NCBI GenBank assembly: GCA_005885555.1
Contig: VAWN01000033.1
Coordinates: 1 to 64,000 of the forward strand
Direction: 5' to 3'
Source: Actinomycetota bacterium
GTDB taxonomy: Bacteria > Actinomycetota > Actinomycetes > Mycobacteriales > Micromonosporaceae
DNA length: 64,000 bases
How positions within the stretch are numbered: the first letter of the stretch is position 1; the number at the start of each line of letters is the position of its first letter. Both the position numbers and the translations under genes were made by a program. The notes below the pieces were generated by a model, which saw only the letters and a list, made by a program, of their open reading frames with translations, made no database searches and had not been told where the DNA came from. Below are positions 1-12,985 of the stretch, piece after piece.

Positions 1-1355
<1,355 letters not shown>

Positions 1356-1448
1356 AACCTGAAGAAAAAGACCCAGCAAAAAAACTGCCAAATCAATACC
1401 CCGACGGGGGTAAACAAAAACAAACTTGGCACTGGCTTTCACGACACC

Positions 1449-1500
1449 CTGTTGAGTTCTCAAAAAACAAACACACACACGTCAACCAGCACCGCTGGTT
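1449..1500 (-). promoter_or_regulatory. rrn leader antitermination region: hairpin plus boxA
   Basis: On the minus strand, upstream of 16S, a perfect 7-bp hairpin (AACCAGC / GCTGGTT, loop at 1491-1493, span 1484-1500) is followed by TTGTTTTTTGAGAACTCAAC (about 1451-1470). The latter matches the boxA element of actinobacterial rRNA leaders, which recruits the Nus antitermination complex. The hairpin before it is placed like a boxB element. The stretch 1360-1440 is A/T-richer leader with no gene. Confidence 0.7.
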
Positions 1501-1528
1501 TTAGGTGGGAATTTGGCAGGCCGTTCTG

Positions 1529-1558
1529 TATATCGCCCGGTGCCCTACCGACTGTTAA
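1529..1558 (-). promoter_or_regulatory. candidate rrn promoter
   Basis: On the minus strand TTAACA (1553-1558) and GATATA (1529-1534) are separated by 18 bases, in the right place for a sigma-A type promoter about 30 bases before the leader hairpin. A second reading of the -10 is TATACA (1527-1532). This is the only A/T-rich hexamer pair between tyrS and the leader. The short stem at about 1602-1612 (GCCC/GGGC) could mark the end of tyrS but is weak. Confidence 0.4.
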
Positions 1559-1645
1559 CCCTACCCGCCACGCTCGGCATCCGCAAACCGGATCACCGGG
1601 CGCCCTGCGGGCAGAGAGAAAGTTACGTCGTCGGAGGGCCGATCG

Positions 1646-2920
1646 TCAAATCGGCTCCCCGACCTCCACGCCGGCGATCGTCCGCTTGCCCCGGCGCAGT
1701 ACCAGCCAGCGGCCGTGGAGCAGGCGGTCGGCGCCGATCCGCTCGTCCGGGTCGGTGACCCGCTCGTTGTTAACGTAGGCGCCGCCCTCCGCGATCGTCC
1801 GCCGCGCGTCGCCCCCGCTGCTGGCCAGCCCGGACTCCTTGAACAGTGCGGCAACGGGCGGCAGCTCACCCGGTACCGTCGTCAAACCGGCCTCGACCAG
1901 CGCGGCCCGCAGCGTGGCCGGGGCGAGCTCCACCAGCGAACCCCGCCCGAAAAGCGCCTGGGACGCGGCGACGGCCTGCCGCGTCTCGGCCTCGCCGTGC
2001 ACCAGCCGGGTGACCTCCTCGGCCAGCCGGCGCTGGCCGGCGCGCGCCGCCGGCCGCTCGGCGGTCTCCTTCTCCAGCGCGAGGATCTCCTCCCGGTCGA
2101 GGAAGGTGAACATCCGCAGCAACTGCGGTACGAGCGCGTCCTCGACGTTGATGAAGTACTGGTAGAAGGCGTACGGGCTGGTCATCTCCGGATCGAGCCA
2201 GATGCTGCCGCCACCGGTGGACTTGCCGATCTTCTCGCCGTTGGCGTCGGTGATCAGCGGCGTGGCGAGCAGGTGCACGGACTCGCCGGTGGTCCGGTGG
2301 ATCAGGTCGGTGCCGGCGGTCAGGTTGCCCCACTGGTCACTGCCGCCGGTCTGCAGGCGGCACCCGTACCGGCGGTGCAGTTCCAGGTAGTCCAGGCCCT
2401 GCAGGATCTGGTAGCTGAACTCGGTGTAGCTGATCCCGGCCTCGGAGTTGAGCCGCGCGCTGACCGCGTCCTTGCTCAGCATCTTGCCGACCCGGAAGTG
2501 CTTGCCGATGTCGCGCAGGAAGTCGATCGCGGACAGTTCCTGGGTCCAGTCCAGGTTGTTGACCATGCGGGCGGCGGACGGGCCGGTGAAGTCCAGGAAC
2601 GGCTCGATCTGCCGACGGATGCGCTCCACCCAGTCGCCGACGACGCCGCGGTCGTGCAGGGTCCGCTCGGCGGTCGGGCGCGGGTCGCCGATCAGGCCGG
2701 TCGCGCCGCCGACGAGCGCCAGCGGCCGGTTGCCGGCCAGCTGCAACCGGCGCACGGTGATGACCTGCGTGAGGTGACCGAAGTGCAGGCTCGGCCCGGT
2801 CGGGTCGAACCCGCAGTAGTAGGTGATCGGGCCCTTGGCCAGCTCGGCGCGCAGCGCGTCGAGATCGGTGGACAGCGCGATCAGTCCGCGCCACTGCAGG
2901 TCGTCGAGGACGTCGGTCAC
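1646..2920 (-). CDS. tyrS: tyrosine--tRNA ligase
   Basis: Class I aminoacyl-tRNA synthetase that charges tRNA-Tyr in the cytoplasm. The 424-residue protein has the usual TyrS length. The signature HFGHL is at residues 46-50, the KMSKS equivalent is KIGKS at about 230-234, and the tyrosine-pocket segment GGSDQWGN is near 192. The C-terminal ~70 residues form an S4-like tRNA-binding domain. The start is GTG. An ATG eight bases upstream is out of frame and closes after four codons. The gene sits directly upstream of the rRNA operon and is divergent from the ADP-ribosylglycohydrolase, with only 44 bases between them, so the two promoters must be compact or overlapping. No T-box leader is visible. 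Confidence 0.96.
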   Translation of the reverse strand: MTDVLDDLQWRGLIALSTDLDALRAELAKGPITYYCGFDPTGPSLHFGHLTQVITVRRLQLAGNRPLALVGGATGLIGDPRPTAERTLHDRGVVGDWVERIRRQIEPFLDFTGPSAARMVNNLDWTQELSAIDFLRDIGKHFRVGKMLSKDAVSARLNSEAGISYTEFSYQILQGLDYLELHRRYGCRLQTGGSDQWGNLTAGTDLIHRTTGESVHLLATPLITDANGEKIGKSTGGGSIWLDPEMTSPYAFYQYFINVEDALVPQLLRMFTFLDREEILALEKETAERPAARAGQRRLAEEVTRLVHGEAETRQAVAASQALFGRGSLVELAPATLRAALVEAGLTTVPGELPPVAALFKESGLASSGGDARRTIAEGGAYVNNERVTDPDERIGADRLLHGRWLVLRRGKRTIAGVEVGEPI

Positions 2921-2964
2921 GGGTTCATTGTTCCGTACGATCCAACGGGTTATCCGCCGGCCGT

Positions 2965-3948
2965 ATGCTTCCAGCCGTGGAACTGTCCCGCCGTGACCGG
3001 GTGGCCGGGGCGCTGCTCGGCGTGCACACCGGCGACGCGCTGGGGTCGGCGGTGGAGTTCTCCTCGTGGGCGGACATCCGCGACCGGTACCCGGACGGGG
3101 TGCGCGACATCGTCGGCGGGGGCCCGTTCGCCTGGCCGCCCGGACACGCGACCGACGACACCGACCTGACCCGGGCGGTACTGCTCGCCTACCTCACGCC
3201 CAATCACGACATGGTCCGCGCCGCGGCCGACAACATGGTCGCCTGGCTCACCGGCGACTGGCCGGATCGGGTACCCGGGTCCAGCCCGCGCGACGTGGGC
3301 CGGGCGACAGCGGCCGGGCTGCGCCGGTACCAGCAGCGGCGCGACCCCGGTACCAGCGGCTGCGGCCAGGGGCAGGCCGGCAACGGCTCGCTGATGCGCT
3401 GCCTGCCCACCGCGCTCGCGGTGACCGACCGGGACCGCCGGATCCGCGAGTCGGTGCGGCTGTCCGCGATCACCCACGCCGACCAGCGGTGTACCGCGTC
3501 CTGCGCGGCCTACAACGAGATCTGCGCCGCCCTGGTCGGCGGTGCCACGCCGGACGCCGCGGTCGACGAGGGGCAGCGCACCGCGACCGGGCTGGACAAC
3601 CCGGCCGTGGCGGCGGCGATCGGGTACGGCCGGCATCTCAAGCCGGCGATGCTCGCGCTGACCGGGCAGGCGTTCCTCGACGACGACGCGGCCGGTTTCG
3701 TGCTCGACTCGCTGAGCCTCGCGGTGGCCGCGGTACTCGACCCGCGGCCGTTCGTCGAGGTACTCGTCGACATCGTGCGGGTCGGCAACGACACCGACAG
3801 CAACGGCGCGATCGCCGGCGGGCTGCTGGGTGCGCGCGACGGGGCCGGTGCGATTCCCCCGGCGTGGGTGTCGAAGCTGCAGTTCGCCGACGAGTTCCTG
3901 GCCGCGGCCGACCAGCTCACCGGGGGACGTGGCGACGGTAGGTGCTGA
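2965..3948 (+). CDS. ADP-ribosylglycohydrolase family protein
   Basis: Predicted Mg-dependent hydrolase of the DraG/ARH family, which removes ADP-ribose from proteins or small molecules. Family hallmarks are in order: GALLGVHTGDALG near residues 15-27, the metal-binding TDDTDL at 63-68, a Gly-rich GNGSLMR near 138, ITHADQR near 170 and the second metal site VGNDTDSNGA at 273-282. The 327-residue length is typical. The first ATG at 2965 is used here; a GTG four codons later is an alternative, and neither has a strong ribosome-binding site. Its 3' end overlaps the convergent glycosylase gene by 32 bases. The substrate cannot be read from the sequence; no toxin or nitrogenase partner is nearby. 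Confidence 0.9.
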   Translation: MLPAVELSRRDRVAGALLGVHTGDALGSAVEFSSWADIRDRYPDGVRDIVGGGPFAWPPGHATDDTDLTRAVLLAYLTPNHDMVRAAADNMVAWLTGDWPDRVPGSSPRDVGRATAAGLRRYQQRRDPGTSGCGQGQAGNGSLMRCLPTALAVTDRDRRIRESVRLSAITHADQRCTASCAAYNEICAALVGGATPDAAVDEGQRTATGLDNPAVAAAIGYGRHLKPAMLALTGQAFLDDDAAGFVLDSLSLAVAAVLDPRPFVEVLVDIVRVGNDTDSNGAIAGGLLGARDGAGAIPPAWVSKLQFADEFLAAADQLTGGRGDGRC

Positions 3949-4588
3949 CCGTCGGGTCGCCGTCGAGCCAGAACCGCCACCGCACGTCGTGCGCGCCGGT
4001 CACGCCGACCCGCGGGCCGGCCCGGACCAGGGTCGGGTCGACCGGCGCGCGTGGCGGCGCGATCCGGATCGGGCCGGTGCCGTCGAGCACCGACGTGCCG
4101 TACGCCGAGCCGTCCACGCCGAGCGCGCTGACCAGCCGGGCCGGGCCGCGCGCCAGGTCGCGGTCTTTGACGGCCGGTCCGCGCCGGGCGCGGGCCACCT
4201 CGACGCCGGCCACGACCTCGCCGGCCCGCAGCAGTACCGCCGACGCGACGCCGGCCGGTCCGGTCACCACGTTCAGGCACCAGTGCATGCCGTAGGTGAA
4301 GTAGACGTAGGCGTACCCGGACGGGCCGAACATCACCGCGTTGCGGCGGGTGCGGCCGCGGTGCGCGTGTGAGGCGGCGTCGGTACCCTCGCCGGAGTAC
4401 GCCTCCACCTCGGTCAGCCGCACCGTCACCCCGTGCGCGGTGACCAGGGCGCCGAGCAGGCCGCGCGCGGCCGGTTCGACCGGGCCGGCGAGCAGCCGGG
4501 CGAGACCACTGCGCGGGGTGTGGCCGGGCGGGGTGGGGCGGGACGGGGTGTGGCGGGTCAGCGGGGTACCACCCGTTGCGCCGCCCAC
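3917..4588 (-). CDS. DNA-3-methyladenine glycosylase (AAG/MPG family)
   Basis: Base-excision repair glycosylase that removes alkylated purines. The 223-residue protein carries the family landmarks: the N-terminal LARLLAGP...RGLLGA segment, the catalytic-glutamate region [10 protein letters not shown], the [16 protein letters not shown] loop and [15 protein letters not shown], followed by an ARGPARL segment. No ATG precedes the conserved N-terminus. The in-frame GTG at 4586-4588 is the best start and makes the gene overlap the end of argH by 31 bases, so it is likely read from the arg transcript. The opening ~20 residues are low-complexity (Thr, Pro, Arg) and the exact start is uncertain. Its end overlaps the ADP-ribosylglycohydrolase gene on the other strand. 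Confidence 0.9.
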   Translation of the reverse strand: MGGATGGTPLTRHTPSRPTPPGHTPRSGLARLLAGPVEPAARGLLGALVTAHGVTVRLTEVEAYSGEGTDAASHAHRGRTRRNAVMFGPSGYAYVYFTYGMHWCLNVVTGPAGVASAVLLRAGEVVAGVEVARARRGPAVKDRDLARGPARLVSALGVDGSAYGTSVLDGTGPIRIAPPRAPVDPTLVRAGPRVGVTGAHDVRWRFWLDGDPTVSTYRRHVPR

Positions 4589-5997
4589 TCCCGCCAGAAG
4601 TCCAGCCGGTCCTCGGCGACGGCGAGCTGGTCGCCGACCGGACCCGGGCCGGTGGAGCCGGGGGTGCGCCGGGCGGCGAGGGCTCCGGGTACCGACAGCA
4701 CCTCCCGTACCTCCGGGGTCAGCAGCGGCGACACGTTGGCCAGGTCCTCGTCCGACACCGCGTCCAGCGCGCAGTCGCGGGCGGCGCACATCGCAACGAG
4801 CTGGCCGGTGATCTCGTGCGCCTCGCGGAACGGTACCCCGCGGCGGACCAGCCAGTCGGCCACCTCCGTCGCCAGGGTGTACCCGAGCGGCGCGGCGGCC
4901 GCGAGCCGGTCCACCCGTACCGTCATCGTCGAGATCAGCCCGCACACCGCCGGCAGTACCAGCTCCAGCGTGTCCACCGCGTCGAACGCCGGCTCCTTGT
5001 CCTCCTGCATGTCCCGGTCGTAGGCCAGCGGCAGGCCCTTGAGCATCACCAGCACCCCGGTCAGCCCGCCGATCAGCCGGCCGGTCTTGCCGCGGGCCAG
5101 CTCCGCGATGTCCGGGTTCTTCTTCTGCGGCATGATCGACGAACCGGTCGCGAACGCGTCGTCGAGGTCCACCCAGCCGAACTCCGGCGTGGTCCACAGC
5201 ACGATCTCCTCGCCCAGCCGGGACAGGTGTACCCCGGCCAGCGCCGCCACGAAGAGGAACTCCGCCACGAAGTCCCGGTCGGACACGGCGTCGATGGAGT
5301 TCGGGGCGGCGCTGGCGAACCCGAGCTCCTGCGCCACCTGTACCGGATCCAACGGCAGCGACGACCCGGCCAGCGCGCCGGCGCCCAGCGGTGACACCGC
5401 GGCGCGGGCGTCCCAGTCGCGCAGCCGGTCCAGGTCGCGCAGCAGCGCCTGCACGTGCGCGAGCAGCCAGTGGCCGAAGCTGACCGGCTGGGCGTGCTGC
5501 AGGTGGGTCATCCCGGGCGCGGGCGTGTCGACGTGCCGCTGCGCCTGCTCGACCAGCGCGTCGGCCAGCTCGACCAGCCGGGTGGCGATGCCGCGCGCCC
5601 GGTCCCGCAGGTACAACCGCAGGTCGGTGGCGACCTGGTCGTTGCGGGACCGGCCGGCGCGCAGCTTGCCGCCCAGCGCGCCGAGCCGCTCCAGCAGGCC
5701 GCGCTCCAGCGCGGTGTGCACGTCCTCGTCCTCGACGCTGGGCCGGAACTCGCCCGACGCGCAGGCGGCCTCCAGGTCGTCCAGCGCGGCCAGCATCCGG
5801 CCCAGCTCGTCGGCGGTCAGCAGGCCGGCCCGGGACAGTACCCGGGCGTGTGCGCGGGACGCGGCCAGGTCGTAGGGGGCCAGCCGCCAGTCGAACTGGA
5901 CGCTGACCGACAGGCGGGCCAGCGCCTCGGCCGGTCCGCCGCGGAAACGGCCGCCCCACAGGCGGGTGGAGCGTTCGGTCAAGGATTGATCGTTCAC
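4558..5997 (-). CDS. argH: argininosuccinate lyase
   Basis: Last step of arginine synthesis: splits argininosuccinate into arginine and fumarate. Fumarase/aspartase superfamily, 479 residues. The N-terminal LWGGRF is at about 13-18, AGRSRNDQV near 114-122, THLQHAQP with the catalytic histidine at 164-171, and the mobile signature loop [12 protein letters not shown] at 285-296. The gene begins five bases after argG ends and completes the cluster argC-J-B-D-F-R-G-H, so it is probably translated from the same message. The 3' end overlaps the glycosylase gene. Confidence 0.97.
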   Translation of the reverse strand: MNDQSLTERSTRLWGGRFRGGPAEALARLSVSVQFDWRLAPYDLAASRAHARVLSRAGLLTADELGRMLAALDDLEAACASGEFRPSVEDEDVHTALERGLLERLGALGGKLRAGRSRNDQVATDLRLYLRDRARGIATRLVELADALVEQAQRHVDTPAPGMTHLQHAQPVSFGHWLLAHVQALLRDLDRLRDWDARAAVSPLGAGALAGSSLPLDPVQVAQELGFASAAPNSIDAVSDRDFVAEFLFVAALAGVHLSRLGEEIVLWTTPEFGWVDLDDAFATGSSIMPQKKNPDIAELARGKTGRLIGGLTGVLVMLKGLPLAYDRDMQEDKEPAFDAVDTLELVLPAVCGLISTMTVRVDRLAAAAPLGYTLATEVADWLVRRGVPFREAHEITGQLVAMCAARDCALDAVSDEDLANVSPLLTPEVREVLSVPGALAARRTPGSTGPGPVGDQLAVAEDRLDFWREWAAQRVVPR

Positions 5998-6002
5998 ACC
6001 CG

Positions 6003-7205
6003 CTATTCTGCCAACCGCGCATCACGGGCGGCTGCGAGCTTGCTGGGCAGACCCCACAGCTCGACGAAACCCCGGGCGAGGGACTGGTCGAACATGTCGC
6101 CCTCGTCGTAGGTGGCCAGCCCGAAGTCGTACAGGCTGGCGTCGGAGCGCCGTCCGGTCACCGTCGCGCGGCCACCGTGCAGGGTCAGCCGTACCTCGCC
6201 GGAGACGTGCCGCTGGGTCTGCGCGATGAACGCGTCGAGGGCCTGCTTGAGCGGGGAGTACCACAGGCCGTCGTAGGTCAGCTCCGCCCAGCGCTGGTCG
6301 ACGGTGCGCTTGAACCGGGCCAGGTCCCGCTCGACGGTGACCGCTTCCAGCTCCTGGTGCGCGGTGATCAGCGTGATCGCGCCGGGGGCCTCGTACACTT
6401 CACGGCTCTTGATGCCGACCAGCCGGTCCTCGACCATGTCCAGCCGGCCCACACCCTGCGCGCCGGCCCGCCGGTTCAGCTCGGTGACCGCCTGGTACGG
6501 GGTGACCGTCTCGCCGTCGATCGCCACCGGCCGGCCGGCCGCGAAGGTGATGACGACCTCGTCGGGGTCGCGCGGTACGGACGGGTCGGCGGTGTAGCTG
6601 TACAGGTCCTCGATCGGCGCGTTCCAGATGTCCTCCAGGAACCCGGTCTCCACCGCCCGGCCCCAGACGTTCTGGTCGATCGAGTACGGCGACTTGTGCG
6701 TGACGTCGATCGGCAGGCCCTTCTCCTGCGCGTACCGGATCGCCTTGTCCCGCGTCCACGCGAAGTCCCGGGCCGGCGCGACGACCTTGAGGTGCGGGGC
6801 GAGCGCGGCGATGCCGGCCTCGAACCGGACCTGGTCGTTGCCCTTGCCGGTGCAGCCGTGCGAGACGATCGTGCCGCCGTGGGCGCGCGCCGCGGCCACC
6901 AGGTGCTTGACGATCAGCGGCCGGGACAGCGCCGACACCAGCGGGTACCGGTCCATGTAGAGCGCGTTGGCCTGGATCGCCGGCAGGCAGTACCCGTCGG
7001 CGAACTCCTCGCGCGCGTCGACCACCTCGGCCTGCACCGCGCCGCAGGCCAGTGCCCGCTTGCGGATGACCTCCAGATCCTCGCCGCCCTGCCCGACGTC
7101 GACGGCGACCGCGATCACCTCGGCGCCGGTCTGCTCGGCGAGGTACGGGATGGCCACGGAGGTGTCCAGGCCACCGGAGTATGCGAGAACAACCCGCTCG
7201 CTCAT
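6003..7205 (-). CDS. argG: argininosuccinate synthase
   Basis: ATP-dependent condensation of citrulline and aspartate, the penultimate arginine step. The 400-residue protein starts [16 protein letters not shown], with the ATP pyrophosphatase P-loop SGGLDTS at 10-16, the [15 protein letters not shown] segment near 110-125 and [12 protein letters not shown] near 172-183. The frame is open well upstream, but the ATG at 7203-7205 has a good ribosome-binding site (AAGGAG, 8 bases upstream). That site lies inside a 35-codon mini-ORF whose stop codon overlaps this ATG. argR lies 100 bases upstream, so argG may be translationally coupled through the mini-ORF. Confidence 0.97.
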   Translation of the reverse strand: MSERVVLAYSGGLDTSVAIPYLAEQTGAEVIAVAVDVGQGGEDLEVIRKRALACGAVQAEVVDAREEFADGYCLPAIQANALYMDRYPLVSALSRPLIVKHLVAAARAHGGTIVSHGCTGKGNDQVRFEAGIAALAPHLKVVAPARDFAWTRDKAIRYAQEKGLPIDVTHKSPYSIDQNVWGRAVETGFLEDIWNAPIEDLYSYTADPSVPRDPDEVVITFAAGRPVAIDGETVTPYQAVTELNRRAGAQGVGRLDMVEDRLVGIKSREVYEAPGAITLITAHQELEAVTVERDLARFKRTVDQRWAELTYDGLWYSPLKQALDAFIAQTQRHVSGEVRLTLHGGRATVTGRRSDASLYDFGLATYDEGDMFDQSLARGFVELWGLPSKLAAARDARLAE

Positions 7206-7305
7206 GACTGTGTCTCCTTGGTCGCTACACGGGGCGCCTTGGTGCGCCGTATTCCTCGGACGCTTCGCGCGCGCGTCCAGACGGCGCCGCGCCCCGCTCC
7301 GCTGG

Positions 7306-7309
<4 letters not shown>
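7202..7309 (-). CDS. bridging mini-ORF between argR and argG (35 codons)
   Basis: The intergenic stretch between argR and argG is itself an open frame. Its ATG overlaps the argR stop (ATGA, 7306-7309) and its TGA overlaps the argG start (ATGA, 7202-7205). The predicted peptide is rich in Arg, Gly and Thr and contains AGRGAVWT...RS...IRRTKAPR, the same pattern as the mini-ORF at 31148-31249. It has no recognisable domain. It could be a real small protein, a translational relay that carries ribosomes from argR to argG, or simply a repeat inserted without breaking coupling. Expression is unproven. Confidence 0.4.
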
Positions 7310-9968
<2,659 letters not shown>

Positions 9969-9972
<4 letters not shown>

Positions 9973-10850
9973 GAAGGCACCACCATGGTTCCGAACCCTT
10001 CGGACGTGAAGACTTCCAGCAGTGTCGAGTGGGCCACCCGGCCGTCGACGACGTGTGCCGCGGGTACCCCGCCGCGCACCGCGCGCAGGCACGCCTCCAT
10101 CTTCGGCACCATGCCCGCCGCCAACGTGGGCAGCAGGACGGCGAGCGTGTCGGTGTCGATCTGGGAGACCAGGCTGGCCTCGTCCGGCCAGCGGGTGTAG
10201 AGCCCGGGTACGTCGGTGAGCACGACGAGCTTGCGGGCCTCCAGCGCGATGGCCAGGGCCGCGGCGGCGGTGTCCGCGTTGAGGTTGTGCAGCACCCCGT
10301 CGGCGTCCGGCGCGACCGTGGACACCACCGGGATCCGGCCGGCCGCGACGAGGTCGGTCACCGCCGAGACGTTCACCGAGTCGACGTCGCCGACGAGCCC
10401 GATGTCGACCGGCGAACCGTCCACAATGGCCGGTCGCCGTACCGCGGTGAACAGCCCACCGTCCTCACCGGACAGTCCGACGGCGAACGGGCCGTAGGAG
10501 TTGACGAGGTTCACCAGTTCCCGGCCGACCTGGCCGACGAGCACCATCCGCACCACGTCCATCGCCTCCGGCGTGGTGACCCGGAAACCGCCGCGGAACT
10601 CGGAGCTGATGCCCAACCGGCCCAGCATCGCCGAGATCTGCGGCCCGCCGCCGTGTACCACGACCGGCTTGAGCCCCACGTACCGCAGGAACACCATGTC
10701 GGCGGCGAACGCCCGGCGCAGTTCCGGTGAGGTCATCGCGTTGCCGCCGTACTTGATGACGACCGTCGCGCCGTGGAACCGGGCCAGCCACGGCAGCGCC
10801 TCGATGAGCGTGGCCGCCTTGTCCTGTGCGATGGACAGCGCCGCGGTCAT
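9969..10850 (-). CDS. argB: acetylglutamate kinase
   Basis: Phosphorylates N-acetylglutamate in the second step of the cyclic arginine pathway. Amino acid kinase fold, 293 residues. [10 protein letters not shown] near 31-40 and the phosphate-binding [10 protein letters not shown] near 64-73 are present, as are [12 protein letters not shown] near 203-214 and the C-terminal [13 protein letters not shown] near 262-274. The start ATG overlaps the argJ stop (ATGA at 10847-10850). In actinobacteria this enzyme is usually the arginine feedback point; the sequence itself does not show whether it is arginine-sensitive here. Confidence 0.96.
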
Positions 10851-11980
10851 GTCGAGTACGCCGAGTTCTCGTGCACGTACCCGTGCGACAGGTCGTTGGT
10901 GAACACCGTCGCGGCCGCGGTACCGGCGTGCAGGTCCACGGTGACCGTCACCGCGCGGCCGGACAGGTCCACTGTGGACCGGTCGTCGGCGGCGGCACCG
11001 GACCGGCACACCCAGACCCCGTTGACGGCGACGTCCAGCGCGTCCGGTTCGAACACCGCGGCGGTGGTACCCACGGCGGCCAGGATCCGGCCCCAGTTCG
11101 GGTCGTTGCCGAACAGCGCGGTCTTGACGAGGTTGTTGCGCGCCACCGCCCGGCCGACCGCGACCGCGTCGTCTTCGGTGGCCGCACCGGTCACCTCGAT
11201 CGCCACGTCCTTGGTCGAGCCCTCCGCGTCGGCCATCAACTGCGCGGCCAGGTCCCGGCAGGCGCTCTCGACCGTCGCGGCGAACGCGGCGGGGGCGGGC
11301 GCCACGCCGGACGCACCGGAAGCCAGCAGCAGCACGGTGTCGTTGGTCGACAGGCAGCCGTCGGAGTCGAGGCGCTCGAACGAGACCCGGGTGGCGGCGC
11401 GCAGCGCGGCGTCCAGAGTGGACGGTGCCGCGACCGCGTCGGTCGTCAGTACGCACAGCATCGTCGCCAGCGACGGCGCGAGCATCCCGGCGCCCTTGGC
11501 CATCCCACCGACAGACCAGCCACCGTCCACAATGGACACCGTCTTCGGCCGGGTGTCGGTCGTCATGATGGCCTCGGCCGCCGCGGTACCCCCGTCCGGC
11601 GACAGTGACCCGACCGCCGCCGAGACGCCGGCGAGCAGCCGGTCCATCGGCAGCCGCTCGCCGATCAGCCCGGTGGAGCAGACCGCCACCTCACCGGCGC
11701 CGATCCCCAGCGCGACGGCCAGATGCTCCGCGGTCGCGTGGGTGTCCTGGAAGCCGGCCGGGCCGGTGCAGGCGTTGGCGCCGCCGGAGTTGAGCACCAC
11801 GGCGCGTACCCGGCCGGACCGCAGCACCTGCCGGCTCCACCGCACCGGCGCCGCCTGTACCCGGTTGGCGGTGAACACCGCGGCCGCGTCGAACCGCGGA
11901 CCGTCGTTGACGACGAGCGCCACGTCCCGGCCTGCCGACTTGAGCCCGGCGGCAACGCCAGCGAAGCGGAAACCCCTCAC
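10847..11980 (-). CDS. argJ: bifunctional glutamate N-acetyltransferase / N-acetylglutamate synthase
   Basis: Recycles the acetyl group from acetylornithine to glutamate and can also use acetyl-CoA. 377 residues. The self-cleavage and catalytic site is [14 protein letters not shown]: cleavage before T173 would give the alpha and beta chains and free the nucleophilic threonine. [12 protein letters not shown] near 62-73 is also typical. Although the frame stays open upstream, the GTG at 11978-11980 is the family-length start and overlaps the argC stop (GTGA). Its presence means the organism uses the cyclic pathway and needs no argE. Confidence 0.95.
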   Translation of the reverse strand: MRGFRFAGVAAGLKSAGRDVALVVNDGPRFDAAAVFTANRVQAAPVRWSRQVLRSGRVRAVVLNSGGANACTGPAGFQDTHATAEHLAVALGIGAGEVAVCSTGLIGERLPMDRLLAGVSAAVGSLSPDGGTAAAEAIMTTDTRPKTVSIVDGGWSVGGMAKGAGMLAPSLATMLCVLTTDAVAAPSTLDAALRAATRVSFERLDSDGCLSTNDTVLLLASGASGVAPAPAAFAATVESACRDLAAQLMADAEGSTKDVAIEVTGAATEDDAVAVGRAVARNNLVKTALFGNDPNWGRILAAVGTTAAVFEPDALDVAVNGVWVCRSGAAADDRSTVDLSGRAVTVTVDLHAGTAAATVFTNDLSHGYVHENSAYST

Positions 11981-12930
11981 GGCGCCACCCCGTGCGCGGT
12001 CAGGCCGGCGGTCTCCGGCAGGCCGAGCATCAGGTTGGCGCACTGCACGGCCTGCCCGGCCGCGCCCTTGCCGAGGTTGTCGATCGCGGCGATCACGATG
12101 ATCCGGCCGCTGTCACCGTCCACTGTGGACTGCAGGTGGACCGCGTTGGACCCGAGCGTCGCCCCGGTCGCCGGCCACACGCCGTCGGGCAGCAGCCGCA
12201 CGAACGGTTCGCCGGCATAGGCGAGCGCCTCGCGGACCGCGGCCGGCGCCGCATCGGGCGAGGCGACCGCGGTCACCGTCGCGAGGATCCCGCGCGGCAT
12301 CGGCGCGAGGACCGGCGTCATCGACAGCGTCCGCGCCCCGGTGGCCCGCTTGATCTCCGGTACGTGCTGATGCGCGCCGACCCGGTATGGCAGCAAGGAA
12401 CCCATGATCTCGGTGGCGAGCAGGTGCGGTTGCGGGGTGCGGCCGGCGCCGGAGGTACCGGACGCGGCCACGACGACCACGTCGTCGGGCGACGCGAGTC
12501 CGGCCGCGATCAGCGGGGCGAGCGCGAGGATCGTCGCCACCGCGTAGCAGCCGGTGTTGGCGACCCGGTCGGCCGCGGCGATCGCCGCGCGCCGGCCGGG
12601 CAGCTCCGGCAGCCCGTACACCCAGGTGCCGCGGTGGTCCGAGCCCAGGTCGACCACCTTGACGGTGGCCGGCAGCGCGGCGGCCAGCGCCGCGGACTCA
12701 CCGTGCGGCAGGGCCAGGAAGACCAGGTCCGCGTCGGCCAGGCTGACCGGATCGGTCGCGGTCAGCGCCAGGTCAAGCGCCAACTGCGGGTGTACCGAGA
12801 CCAGCGGCGCCCCCACCTGACTGTGCGCGGTCGCCGCGACGATCTCAAGATCCGGATGCCCGGCGAGCAGGCGGAGCAGTTCACCGCCCGCGTACCCGCT
12901 CGCACCGGCCACGGCCACCCGCGCACCCAT
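11977..12930 (-). CDS. argC: N-acetyl-gamma-glutamyl-phosphate reductase
   Basis: NADPH-dependent reduction of acetylglutamyl phosphate to the semialdehyde. 317 residues from the ATG at 12928-12930. The Rossmann motif GASGYAGGEL is at 9-18, the catalytic cysteine is C128 in NTGCYA, and the C-terminal region contains DNLGKGAAGQAVQ. A GTG two codons earlier is possible, but GGGGAGG lies five bases before the ATG and supports the shorter form. It heads the arg operon. The ribosome-binding site forms part of the palindrome described as an ArgR box, so repression could block translation as well as transcription. Confidence 0.95.
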   Translation of the reverse strand: MGARVAVAGASGYAGGELLRLLAGHPDLEIVAATAHSQVGAPLVSVHPQLALDLALTATDPVSLADADLVFLALPHGESAALAAALPATVKVVDLGSDHRGTWVYGLPELPGRRAAIAAADRVANTGCYAVATILALAPLIAAGLASPDDVVVVAASGTSGAGRTPQPHLLATEIMGSLLPYRVGAHQHVPEIKRATGARTLSMTPVLAPMPRGILATVTAVASPDAAPAAVREALAYAGEPFVRLLPDGVWPATGATLGSNAVHLQSTVDGDSGRIIVIAAIDNLGKGAAGQAVQCANLMLGLPETAGLTAHGVAP

Positions 12931-12940
12931 CGGCACCTCC

Positions 12941-12976
12941 CCGCATCGCTATGCGGGGAAGCGTATCACCATGCAA
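12941..12976 (-). promoter_or_regulatory. tandem ArgR-box-like operators ahead of argC
   Basis: Two palindromes with the 5-4-5 layout of ARG boxes lie directly upstream of argC. On the minus strand the proximal one is CGCAT-AGCG-ATGCG (12942-12955, extended to 8-bp perfect arms by flanking C and G). The distal one is TGCAT-GGTG-ATACG (12962-12975, imperfect right half). Their centres are 20 bp apart, the spacing of paired ArgR operators in other bacteria. They fill the 55-base gap between the LuxR gene and argC, so ArgR bound here would shut off the operon. Binding is inferred. Confidence 0.6.
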
Positions 12977-12985
12977 TCGATCGAG

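Noticed and set aside
1715-3169. Long open frame on the plus strand across tyrS
   Set aside because: It is antisense to a clear TyrS gene and is low-complexity Arg/Gly/Val-rich sequence, as expected by chance in very GC-rich DNA. The same applies to the other long antisense frames, for example 38480-41929 and 16280-18634.
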